A DNA stretch of 14,661 nucleotides from Gammaproteobacteria bacterium (GCA_011051475.1 DRLE01000094.1:1-14661); one strand, 5' to 3'; numbered from the stretch's first letter, positions 7,052 to 12,655 are shown. Program-made: numbers and translations. Notes: a model not told the origin generated them from the sequence alone.

Positions 7052-8071
7052 TCAATAAGCCCGTGAGAAAACCAGGCCGACCCAGGCCGCGTGACGTGCA
7101 TTTTCACCCCTGAACTCATCGCTATGACCGCGCAGAAAAACGCTTGCCCTGTTTTTCCGGCCAAGCGCAAGGCTGGCGCCCAGCCAGTATTCGGCTACCA
7201 GCCATTGCATATCCTGCCGGCTGATGGTGACCTTGCTGTCACGAAACTGTCCCTGCAGAAAGGCATTGTAAAGGCGCGCATTCAGACGAGCGCCGGCCCA
7301 GACAAACATTTCGCCGGCGCTCTGCGGTCCGCCAAACACCGGCATGGACTGCTGGATGTATTTTGACTGTGAGGGATTGAACTGCCACCACGGCGTGTGG
7401 ATACGCCCCCAGCGCCAGCTGATGCCTGCATTCACATCGGTAATAAAACCGGCATTGGCCTCGTACGACAGTTTCAGCTGCTGTCGTTTCGATGCGTACA
7501 GCCGGTTCTGCACCGCATAGCTCAGCATGGCCGTGGGCTCACCGCCGGCCGAGACCTGGTTGCTCCAGCCATTGGGCACATCGGAATCCGTCATGTCATG
7601 CAGAAAACCCTGCACGTTCTCGGCCAGGTCAAGCCCGAGAAAACCCACTGTCAGGCGGGAAACATAGGCCGTTGCCCGGTCAGGCAAAACCGTAAACGCA
7701 CTGTTGGAAAGAAAAAACAGGCTGGCATAGGGACGGTCATTGTACAGCGGCTCACTGCTGTCGATATCCTCGGGGGTAAACAGCATCATGCCGTACTGCT
7801 GGCTGTGAAACTGCAGGTTTTCCGCCTGCGCATTCAGCCCGGAAAAGCCCAGCAGACGGTCGAGGCCTGCCCGCCAGCCATCGATACTCACCGGGTACCG
7901 CGCCGCCCTGGCGCCGGACAGCGTCAGACCGATACCGCCGGTATAATCACGGTCGGTGCTTCGCCCGGTCCACAGGTCATTATCAATACTGAGCCGCCAG
8001 CCGGTATTCCAGGCTTCTTCAGCCGTTGCCAGTGCCGGCAGCAGCAGTGCCAGAAAAAAGAGTCGATACAT
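7052..8071 (-). CDS. lpxR: LpxR-type lipid A 3'-O-deacylase (DUF2219)
   Basis: A 339-residue outer-membrane beta-barrel protein. LpxR of Salmonella removes the 3'-acyloxyacyl group of lipid A, which remodels the outer membrane surface. The sequence begins with a signal peptide cut after ALATA. The active-site landmarks of the family are present: IDNDLW (catalytic asparagine-aspartate pair) near residues 33-38, DRDYTGG near 45, YNDRPYASL near 111, and FLHDM followed by GWSNQ near 157-170, which holds the expected catalytic histidine. The chain ends in an aromatic residue (SRAY), as outer-membrane barrels do. The ATG has no Shine-Dalgarno; a palindromic element starts 8 bases upstream. Downstream on the same strand is the MscS-type channel. 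Enzymatic activity is inferred from the retained residues. Confidence 0.87.
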   Translation of the reverse strand: MYRLFFLALLLPALATAEEAWNTGWRLSIDNDLWTGRSTDRDYTGGIGLTLSGARAARYPVSIDGWRAGLDRLLGFSGLNAQAENLQFHSQQYGMMLFTPEDIDSSEPLYNDRPYASLFFLSNSAFTVLPDRATAYVSRLTVGFLGLDLAENVQGFLHDMTDSDVPNGWSNQVSAGGEPTAMLSYAVQNRLYASKRQQLKLSYEANAGFITDVNAGISWRWGRIHTPWWQFNPSQSKYIQQSMPVFGGPQSAGEMFVWAGARLNARLYNAFLQGQFRDSKVTISRQDMQWLVAEYWLGASLALGRKNRASVFLRGHSDEFRGENARHAAWVGLVFSRAY

Positions 8072-8078
8072 TAAAGAC

Positions 8079-8140
8079 GTTATAAGTTGTATGTTTTAAA
8101 TAAGTAAAAACCTGCCACTTAAAACATACAACTTACAACC
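8079..8140. repeat. Palindromic element of the AAGTTGTATGTTTTAA family (copy 2)
   Basis: A perfect 16-bp inverted repeat, AAGTTGTATGTTTTAA at 8084-8099 and its complement at 8119-8134, extended outward to 21 bp with one mismatch (8079-8099 against 8119-8139). The loop is 19 bases. It fills the gap between the stop of the 121-residue protein gene and the lpxR start, and shares the exact 16-mer with the element upstream of uppP. Confidence 0.92.
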
Positions 8141-8145
8141 CGTTT

Positions 8146-8511
8146 TTAATACCCGAACTCGCCGACAAACTCACCTTTTTTGAAATCCAGCTTCAGCCAG
8201 TGCGGAATATAGGACTCGGGCTTCTCGATGGGAAAATCGCTCAGTGGTGGTTTGCCGTCATCGCAGGAGCTGACGCTGCAGGCCTTGGTCATCACCGGCC
8301 GGAAACCGATTTCCAGCGCATCGGACACCTTTACCGCAAAACGCTGATCGAGTTCATCACGAATACGCACCTGCTTTCTGATCAGGCAGCTGAAATAAAG
8401 CTCCATTTCCACGCGCAACGGCGAAGCGCGCCGCGCCAGTTCCTGCTCGGCACGGCTGCTGATTTCAAGCTGCACCGATTTGTCCAGCATACTGATATTC
8501 TGTGTACTCAT
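8146..8511 (-). CDS. Unrecognised 121-residue protein in methyltransferase operon
   Basis: I do not recognise a family. The protein is soluble in appearance, with no signal peptide or membrane segment. It has an N-terminal helical, charged part (SSRAEQELARRASPLRVEMEL, about 18-38), then FSCLIRKQVRIRDEL, and a C-terminal part with CSVSSC (cysteines 78 and 83) and a terminal aromatic stretch (FKKGEFVGEFGY). Cysteine 42 is the third cysteine; the CX4C pair could bind a metal or form a disulfide, but this is guesswork. Its ATG overlaps the methyltransferase stop codon (ATGA), so the two are translationally coupled and probably act together. Good coding quality and the overlap make it a real gene. 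Confidence 0.75.
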   Translation of the reverse strand: MSTQNISMLDKSVQLEISSRAEQELARRASPLRVEMELYFSCLIRKQVRIRDELDQRFAVKVSDALEIGFRPVMTKACSVSSCDDGKPPLSDFPIEKPESYIPHWLKLDFKKGEFVGEFGY

Positions 8512-9347
8512 AAACTTTCCTCGGGCTCATTATAGGCAATACCGATACAGGCCGTGGCTTTCAGCACCGGTGGCTGACCGTAACTGCCATCGCTGACCAG
8601 GCGTACAAAGGCATTACCGGCCAGGCGGGTATTATCTTCTCCCAGCGACTGGAACAGTGCATGCATGGGTGGCGAGGAGGCAATAAAGGCCGTCCAGAAC
8701 TCCTCGGGTGAATCGATCTTCAGCCGGCCATGGTGGCAATACACATCCACCCGCCTGAAACCGGCCTGCTCGAATTTTTCTTTCAGCGCCGCGGTTCCGC
8801 ACAACCTGGCCCATACCGGGGTTTGCGTCGGCATTTCAAAATCGGGAACGGCATCGGCTATGGCCTGCCTGAGCAGTTTCATCATATCGAAATTTTCCGG
8901 GAAGTCCCAGCACACCACGGCGCAGCGCCCACCGGGCTTGAGCACCCGCTTCAGTTCGGCAAAGCCCTGGTCGATATCGGGAAAGAAGATCAGGCCGACT
9001 ATCGAGGTACTGATATCAAAGCTGGCATCATCCACCGACAGCGCCTCACCGTTCATCACCTTCGCCTGGATATTATGTATCAGCTCGTCATCGATACGCT
9101 GCTGCAGATGCTTCACCATGCCTTCGGAAAAATCGGTGGCCAGTACATCGGCGCCTTTTTTCGCCGCCGCCAGGCTGAAATAGCCGGTGCCGGCAGCAAC
9201 GTCCAGCAGGCGCTCGCCGGTTTTCGGCTGCACCCTGTCCAGCACCTCTTCGGCGAACTGCGCGGTCAGTGGTTCGAAAATCTTTGCATAGGCGCCGGAA
9301 ATATCGCCCCATTTCTCCGGCACCTGGTCCGGCATTAGCTCACTCAT
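8508..9347 (-). CDS. Class I SAM-dependent methyltransferase (UbiE/Methyltransf_11 type)
   Basis: A 279-residue small-molecule type methyltransferase. Motif I is LLDVAAGTGYFSL near residues 46-58, followed by VLATDFSEGMVKHL (motif II region), GEALSVDDASFDI, and the post-motif KRVLKPGGRCAVVCW near 130-145. The C-terminal third is a substrate-binding cap with no recognisable signature, so the substrate is unknown. The start has a perfect Shine-Dalgarno, AGGAGG, 7 bases before the ATG. The gene follows the DUF2892 reading frame by 26 bases and overlaps the downstream 121-residue gene by 4 bases. A LysR gene diverges from this operon and is its most likely regulator. Misannotation as UbiE would be easy, but the operon has nothing else of quinone synthesis. 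Confidence 0.88.
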   Translation of the reverse strand: MSELMPDQVPEKWGDISGAYAKIFEPLTAQFAEEVLDRVQPKTGERLLDVAAGTGYFSLAAAKKGADVLATDFSEGMVKHLQQRIDDELIHNIQAKVMNGEALSVDDASFDISTSIVGLIFFPDIDQGFAELKRVLKPGGRCAVVCWDFPENFDMMKLLRQAIADAVPDFEMPTQTPVWARLCGTAALKEKFEQAGFRRVDVYCHHGRLKIDSPEEFWTAFIASSPPMHALFQSLGEDNTRLAGNAFVRLVSDGSYGQPPVLKATACIGIAYNEPEESL

Positions 9348-9373
9348 CGTTTTTCCTCCTGTTCCCGTGATGA

Positions 9374-9609
9374 TCAGTTATTTTCCCTGGCCAGATCATC
9401 CCTGGCCAGATTCTCCCTGAGCAGGATTTTATTGATAATCAGACCCGGGCAGATGCCGGTCAGTGCGGCAAATGCCAGAAAGCCCGCCGGCAGATACCAC
9501 AGCCAGTGAACCGGGTTAAAGCCACTGAGCCAGATACCGACCATAATCAGCACCGCGATGGTTAAAAAGTCATGCGCAGGGCCTTGCTGCCAATCATAGA
9601 CTGTTTCAT
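9374..9609 (-). pseudogene. Small DUF2892 (YgaP-type) membrane protein, frame broken by one base
   Basis: A strong Shine-Dalgarno (AAGGAG) precedes ATG 9607-9609, which reads MKQSMIGSKALRMTF and then meets TAA (9562-9564). In the -1 frame, without its own start codon, the sequence continues directly as LTIAVLIMVGIWLSG, then NPVHWLWYLPAGFLAF, and ALTGICPG, the signature of DUF2892 (YgaP-type two-helix membrane domain), to TGA at 9374-9376. Joining the frames at the five-T run (plus-strand A5 at 9564-9568) gives a sensible 78-residue protein: basic N-terminus, two helices, charged tail. Possible causes are a homopolymer sequencing error, a recent mutation, or -1 slippage on UUU before UAA. It leads the methyltransferase operon, 26 bases upstream. 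Confidence 0.7.
9384..9428. repeat. Three 15-base tandem units inside the DUF2892 tail
   Basis: TCCCTGGCCAGATCA (9384-9398) and TCCCTGGCCAGATTC (9399-9413) are followed by a decayed third unit, TCCCTGAGCAGGATT (9414-9428). In the coding frame this repeats five residues (LREN, LARDD, LAREN) at the charged C-terminus. The 15-base period keeps frame, consistent with slippage growth under coding constraint. Confidence 0.75.
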
Positions 9610-9741
9610 TATTTATCTCCTTTAAGAATAAGTCTTGTATTTCACCTTTCTTCCCGCTGTTTTTTCAGGCTATGATTCACATTGCCCTTACGTTAGACTA
9701 ATCTTTTGGCATAAGTTAAGGTTTTTATTGGAATATTAGTT

Positions 9742-9756
9742 ATTCCACAGCGGAAT
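9742..9756. promoter_or_regulatory. Candidate LysR-type operator
   Basis: ATTCC-ACAGC-GGAAT is a perfect 5-bp dyad that contains the T-N11-A pattern (T9743 to A9755) bound by LysR-type regulators. A second GGAAT half-site at 9730-9734 pairs with the same ATTCC, and a GAATCAATA direct repeat (9753-9761, 9768-9776) follows. The site is about 60 bases before the LysR start, in the 199-bp region shared with the divergent DUF2892/methyltransferase operon. Confidence 0.55.
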
Positions 9757-9808
9757 CAATAGAGCCCGAATCAATACCAGTGGCAACAGTTGCCTGAGGG
9801 AGACCTGA

Positions 9809-10705
9809 ATGGACGTAATGCACAGTATGGCTGTGTTTCGCCGCGTTGTAGAAGCCAGAAATTTTTCGGCCGTGGCACGCGAGACCAATATGTCCCAGTC
9901 CACCGTCAGCAAGCATATTGCCGCGCTGGAGGAACGTCTGGGCACCAAGCTGCTCAACCGCAGCACCCGCTCGGTACAGCTGACCGAGGCCGGCGAGGAG
10001 TACTACCAGCACTGTATCCGTATCCTCAATGATTTCCAGGAGGCCGAAGCCAGCATCGGCCGTGGCAAGATCAAGCCCACCGGCACCCTGCGCATCTCCA
10101 CCAGCACGGCTTTCGGCCGCACCTTTATCCTGCCCTATCTCAACGAGTTCTTTGATGCCTATCCGGATATCAGCATCGACCTGCTGTTCGACGATGATTA
10201 TGTCGACCTGGTGAAAGAAGGGATCGATCTGGCGATTCGCATCGGCCCGCTGGCCGACTCCTCGCTGATCGCAAAAAAGATCGGCAGCAGTCCGCGCGTG
10301 GTGGTCGCCAGCCCGGAATATCTGGTCAAACACGGCCGTCCGAAAAAACCCGCCGACCTGGTCAAACACAACTGCCTGCTCTACTCGCTGCAGAAAACGC
10401 CGGATATCTGGTATTTCAACAGTATGCAGGAAGGCGATGAATCGGTCAGGGTCAGCGGGCGCTTCAAGGCCAGCAGCCACGAGGCGCTGTGTGATGCCAC
10501 CGTGGCGGGACTGGGGATTTCGGTACTGTGCGAATGGTACACGCCGCCGTTTTTCAAGGACGGCAGACTAAAACCGATACTGCCCGACCACAGGCCCACC
10601 ACCTACGATATTCACGTTATCTATCCGGAGCGGCGCTTTGTGCCGCAGAAGGTGAAAAGCATGATTGATTTTCTCGCCGACAAGGTCAGCCCGGGGAGTC
10701 AATAA
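9809..10705 (+). CDS. LysR-family transcriptional regulator
   Basis: A 298-residue regulator. The N-terminal winged helix-turn-helix is clear: MAVFRRVVEARNFSAVARETNMSQSTVSKHIAALEERLGTKLLNRSTR in separate recognisable segments over about residues 7-55, then a linker helix. The effector domain starts near 90 (PTGTLRIS) and ends in FLADKVSP. It has the KIGSSPRVVVASPEYL stretch typical of the CrgA/AaeR-like branch. The Shine-Dalgarno GAGGG (9796-9800) is 8 bases before the ATG. The gene diverges from the DUF2892/methyltransferase operon, the usual layout for a LysR protein and its target, and a T-N11-A dyad lies between them. The inducer cannot be read from the sequence. It converges on the tusA-like gene with a 37-bp gap. 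Confidence 0.92.
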   Translation: MDVMHSMAVFRRVVEARNFSAVARETNMSQSTVSKHIAALEERLGTKLLNRSTRSVQLTEAGEEYYQHCIRILNDFQEAEASIGRGKIKPTGTLRISTSTAFGRTFILPYLNEFFDAYPDISIDLLFDDDYVDLVKEGIDLAIRIGPLADSSLIAKKIGSSPRVVVASPEYLVKHGRPKKPADLVKHNCLLYSLQKTPDIWYFNSMQEGDESVRVSGRFKASSHEALCDATVAGLGISVLCEWYTPPFFKDGRLKPILPDHRPTTYDIHVIYPERRFVPQKVKSMIDFLADKVSPGSQ

Positions 10706-10742
10706 ACCGGCTGGCCGCCGGAACAGGCCCTGCAGCAGAACA

Positions 10743-10988
10743 TCAGCTTTCCAGCTGAATCAGAAAATAATACCCGTCCTGTGTTTCACCCTGGTCCAGC
10801 AACTTCAGGCCGCGCTGCCGGCAAAAGGCCGGAATATCGCTCTGCAAGGCCTGCTTTTTCGACACTGCCATCAGGGTCTGCCCGGGTTGCAGGATTTCCA
10901 GTGCCTCGCTCAGCTTTGAAAAAGGCACGGCACAGTCGGTGCCGGAAATATCGACAAAAATATCGCAGGCAATGGCATCGCTGGCCAT
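10743..10988 (-). CDS. TusA-like sulfur carrier protein with altered CPxP motif
   Basis: An 81-residue TusA/SirA-fold protein. TusA passes persulfide sulfur through a single N-terminal cysteine, in tRNA thiolation and, in sulfur oxidisers, in dissimilatory sulfur transfer. Here the cysteine is present (C19, as in E. coli TusA) but the following proline is alanine, giving CAVP instead of CPxP. Downstream features fit: LQPGQTLMAVS and SDIPAFCRQRG, then a final strand YYFLIQLES. The start codon overlaps the folK stop by one base (TAATG), so it is the third gene of folB-folK-tusA-like. The lack of the motif's first proline could alter reactivity. A classical TusA role is therefore not assured. 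Confidence 0.78.
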   Translation of the reverse strand: MASDAIACDIFVDISGTDCAVPFSKLSEALEILQPGQTLMAVSKKQALQSDIPAFCRQRGLKLLDQGETQDGYYFLIQLES

Positions 10989-11497
10989 TATAATGAACCT
11001 GCAATGCTCGGAAAACTGAAGGGTATGGGTTGCAGGTTCTCCCGGCTTTTATCGAAGGCCTGCCAGAGTTCGGCGTAACGTTTACCGGCCTGCGGATGCA
11101 CTCGATCCGGCGCAATTTCCGCCAGCGGCCAGAGCACAAAGGCGTTTTTCAGGATTTCGCCGCGCGGCAGCACCAGGCCGTTTTCATCCAGCACCAGGTC
11201 GTCATACAGCAGCAGATCAAGGTCGAGCGTCCGCGAGGAGAACTTCGGGCCGCTGCGATCACGCCCGTGGGCATCTTCAATCGCCCGCAAAACCGCATTG
11301 GCCTCATGCACCGGCAACCCGGTGTCACAGGCAATCACCATATTATAAAAGGCATCACCCTTAAAACCGACGGCTTCGCTTTCATACACAGAAGACAGGC
11401 GCAGCTTGCCAAATGCCTTCTGCAGGGCTTCCACCCCGGCGCGGGTGTGTTTTTCACGCTCGATATTGCTGCCCAGACTGATAAAGATCGTGGCCAT
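10988..11497 (-). CDS. folK: 6-hydroxymethyl-7,8-dihydropterin pyrophosphokinase
   Basis: FolK transfers pyrophosphate from ATP to hydroxymethyl-dihydropterin, the step before dihydropteroate synthase in folate synthesis. The 169-residue protein begins MATIFISLGSNI, the typical N-terminus, and contains the family signature SRTLDLDLLLYDD near residues 86-98, with the metal-binding aspartates, then FVLWPLAEIAPD. I chose ATG 11495-11497, one base after the folB stop, because the protein start matches the family and an AGGAAG Shine-Dalgarno sits about 7 bases upstream. A longer open frame into folB is not needed. The gene lies between folB and the tusA-like gene in a tight operon. Confidence 0.95.
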   Translation of the reverse strand: MATIFISLGSNIEREKHTRAGVEALQKAFGKLRLSSVYESEAVGFKGDAFYNMVIACDTGLPVHEANAVLRAIEDAHGRDRSGPKFSSRTLDLDLLLYDDLVLDENGLVLPRGEILKNAFVLWPLAEIAPDRVHPQAGKRYAELWQAFDKSRENLQPIPFSFPSIAGSL

Positions 11498-11498
11498 A

Positions 11499-11900
11499 TC
11501 AGTCTTCCTGCCCGCCTGTCGCGGAGGTTTCTTTCCCGGTTCCGGCCCTCTGACGCTCAATGACCACGCCTACCGAACGCGAACCGGTTACCGCGCCCAG
11601 CTTGCGCAACTTCAACCGGCACCAGGGAACATCAAACTCTTCGAGAATAATCGCGGCCAGGCGCTCGGCCAGGGTTTCCACCAGCTGAAAACGGCTTTCC
11701 TCGGTAAAGGCGATCAGGCGCTTGGCCACCGCCTTGTAATTGAGCGCATCCTCGATTTTCTCGGTGGCGGCGGCGCGGGTATTGTCCGAGGACATTTCAA
11801 TATCCAGCGCCACGGTCTGTTTGACTTCACGCTCCCAGTCATAGATGCCAATAATGGTTTCTATGCGTAAATCTTCAATAAATACAATGTCTTGCGACAC
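11499..11900 (-). CDS. folB: Dihydroneopterin aldolase
   Basis: FolB cleaves dihydroneopterin to hydroxymethyl-dihydropterin and glycolaldehyde, feeding FolK encoded next door. The best start is GTG at 11898-11900, preceded by GGAG with 7 bases spacing. It gives a protein starting MSQDIVFIEDLRIETIIG, the usual FolB N-terminus, of 133 residues. An earlier in-frame TTG at 11927 would lie at the predicted transcription start. Motifs seen: IGIYDWERE near 18, ALNYKAV (substrate tyrosine), LVETLAERLA with the conserved glutamate, and LRKLGAV with the catalytic lysine. The C-terminal 15 residues are a variable polar tail. Confidence 0.94.
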   Translation of the reverse strand: MSQDIVFIEDLRIETIIGIYDWEREVKQTVALDIEMSSDNTRAAATEKIEDALNYKAVAKRLIAFTEESRFQLVETLAERLAAIILEEFDVPWCRLKLRKLGAVTGSRSVGVVIERQRAGTGKETSATGGQED

Positions 11901-11933
11901 CCCACCGCTCCGTATATTGTTCTGCAAATGGTC

Positions 11934-11939
11934 ATTATA
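11934..11939 (-). promoter_or_regulatory. Candidate -10 box for folB-folK-tusA-like
   Basis: A perfect TATAAT on the minus strand puts transcription start near 11927 and gives a 27-base leader to the GTG start of folB. The -35 position (about 11957-11962) falls in the left arm of the TTCGTNN palindrome and shows only AACGAA. The element may therefore have replaced or created the upstream promoter half. Confidence 0.5.
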
Positions 11940-11956
11940 CAGAAAAAACCGTGTTT

Positions 11957-12045
11957 TTCGTTTTTCGTGGTTCGTTATTCGTCAACAACACCTAATGATC
12001 CTGGCGCTTGTATTTTTTTACGAATAACGAACCACGAAATACGAA
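11957..12045. repeat. Palindromic element of TTCGTNN heptamer units
   Basis: Arms 11957-11982 and 12020-12045 are inverse copies with one mismatch in 26. The left arm is four 7-base units in phase (TTCGTTT, TTCGTGG, TTCGTTA, TTCGTCA); the right arm shows the same heptad on the other strand. The 37-base loop has no evident structure. It occupies the gene-free gap between folB and rpmB. Confidence 0.9.
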
Positions 12046-12054
12046 CGGCGTAAC

Positions 12055-12089
12055 GAATTTGCGAGCTAGCGCTATGCGCTCGCAAATTC
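12055..12089. other. Perfect 12-bp hairpin upstream of the rpmB promoter
   Basis: GAATTTGCGAGC (12055-12066) pairs fully with GCTCGCAAATTC (12078-12089). The 11-base loop begins with the self-complementary TAGCGCTA. There is no T-run on the plus strand. It lies 15 bases before the rpmB -35 box and next to the heptamer palindrome. It could be a transcription boundary, a protein site or part of the mobile element. Confidence 0.8.
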
Positions 12090-12103
12090 ATGTCGTTCGA
12101 GGC

Positions 12104-12132
12104 TTGCTACCGGCCCGATTCTCCGCTAGAAT
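12104..12132 (+). promoter_or_regulatory. Sigma-70 promoter of rpmB-rpmG
   Basis: TTGCTA at 12104-12109, an exact 17-base spacer, and TAGAAT at 12127-12132. The discriminator after the -10 is GC-rich (TGCCGGC), as in promoters of ribosomal genes under stringent control, so ppGpp/DksA repression is a reasonable inference. Transcription would start near 12139, giving a leader of about 93 bases. Confidence 0.65.
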
Positions 12133-12150
12133 TGCCGGCTCAATTTTTAA

Positions 12151-12223
12151 AGGCCTGCGTTTTGCGCGCGTGCCTTGTATGCCTTAATTATCCAGGCCTT
12201 GTTAGAGGCCTTATTTTTTGGAG
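12151..12223 (+). promoter_or_regulatory. rpmB leader with three self-complementary AGGCCT copies
   Basis: AGGCCT occurs at 12151-12156, 12194-12199 and 12206-12211. Since each copy can pair with either other copy, the leader can fold in exclusive ways. Copies 2 and 3 form a short hairpin with a 6-base loop, followed by TTATTTTTT just before the Shine-Dalgarno GGAG (12220-12223). This looks like an attenuator or translational control element, but the stems are only 6 bp. Confidence 0.4.
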
Positions 12224-12231
12224 TTATGACA

Positions 12232-12468
12232 ATGTCCAGAGTATGTCAGGTCACAGGAAAACGTCCGGTAGCCGGTAATAACGTTTCCCATGCTCACAAC
12301 AAAACACGTCGCCGTTTCCTGCCGAATCTGCACAGCCATCGCTTCTGGGTGGAAAGTGAAAACCGCCACGTTAAACTGCGTGTATCCGCCAAAGGCATGC
12401 GCATTATCGACAAGAAAGGTATCGACACGGTTCTGGCAGAAATGCGTGCCCGTGGCGAGAAGGTTTAA
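12232..12468 (+). CDS. rpmB: 50S ribosomal protein L28 (bL28)
   Basis: A 78-residue basic protein, the length of E. coli L28, starting MSRVCQVTGKRPVAGNNVSHAHNK in its two recognisable halves, then RRRFLPNLHSHRFW and KGMRIIDKKGID. It binds 23S rRNA in the large subunit. I chose ATG 12232 because GGAG lies 8 bases upstream and the protein matches family length; the open frame runs further upstream but those codons are leader. Only one cysteine is present, so this is the zinc-free type. rpmG follows after 11 bases. Confidence 0.97.
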   Translation: MSRVCQVTGKRPVAGNNVSHAHNKTRRRFLPNLHSHRFWVESENRHVKLRVSAKGMRIIDKKGIDTVLAEMRARGEKV

Positions 12469-12479
12469 GAGGAACTATT

Positions 12480-12635
12480 ATGCGCGATAAAATCAAAATG
12501 GTCTCATCTGCAGGCACCGGTCACTTCTACACCACGACCAAAAACAAACGTACCATGCCTGAAAAACTGGAAATGAAGAAATTCGATCCGGTGGTTCGTA
12601 AATATGTGATGTACAAGGAATCCAAGATCAAATAG
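12480..12635 (+). CDS. rpmG: 50S ribosomal protein L33 (bL33)
   Basis: A 51-residue protein, shorter than the usual cut-off for gene finding. It reads MRDKIKMVSSAGTGHFYTTT, then KNKRTMPEKLEMKKFDPVVR and KYVMYKESKIK. This is the gammaproteobacterial, cysteine-free (zinc-independent) L33. The Shine-Dalgarno GAGGA (12469-12473) lies 6 bases before the ATG and just after the rpmB stop codon, so rpmB-rpmG form one transcript, ended by the terminator at 12656-12693. Confidence 0.97.
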   Translation: MRDKIKMVSSAGTGHFYTTTKNKRTMPEKLEMKKFDPVVRKYVMYKESKIK

Positions 12636-12655
12636 ATCGCCTGTACACACCAGAT

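Noticed and set aside
6982..7170. N-terminal extension of the mechanosensitive channel (63 codons)
   Set aside because: The extension overlaps the lpxR end and hides a clean signal peptide that starts at ATG 6981.
7397..8074. Open frame of 225 codons opposite lpxR
   Set aside because: It mirrors the lpxR reading frame on the other strand; lpxR has its catalytic residues and signal peptide, the antisense frame has neither.
8730..9338. Open frame of 202 codons opposite the methyltransferase
   Set aside because: Composition of a shadow frame; the sense frame has a perfect Shine-Dalgarno and methyltransferase motifs.
9740..10480. Open frame of 246 codons opposite the LysR gene
   Set aside because: Antisense shadow of a clear LysR protein, with no ribosome site or family features.
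10707..10721. CCGGC/GCCGG hairpin between the convergent LysR and tusA-like genes
   Set aside because: A 5-bp stem without a T-run on either strand is too weak to call a terminator.
11957..12045. Possible CRISPR array because of regular TTCGTNN units
   Set aside because: Units are only 7 bases with no unique spacers between repeats, and no cas genes are present.
12175..12231. Upstream in-frame extension of rpmB (19 codons)
   Set aside because: L28 has a fixed length of 78 residues, and GGAG sits at the right distance from ATG 12232. The extension encodes leader sequence.
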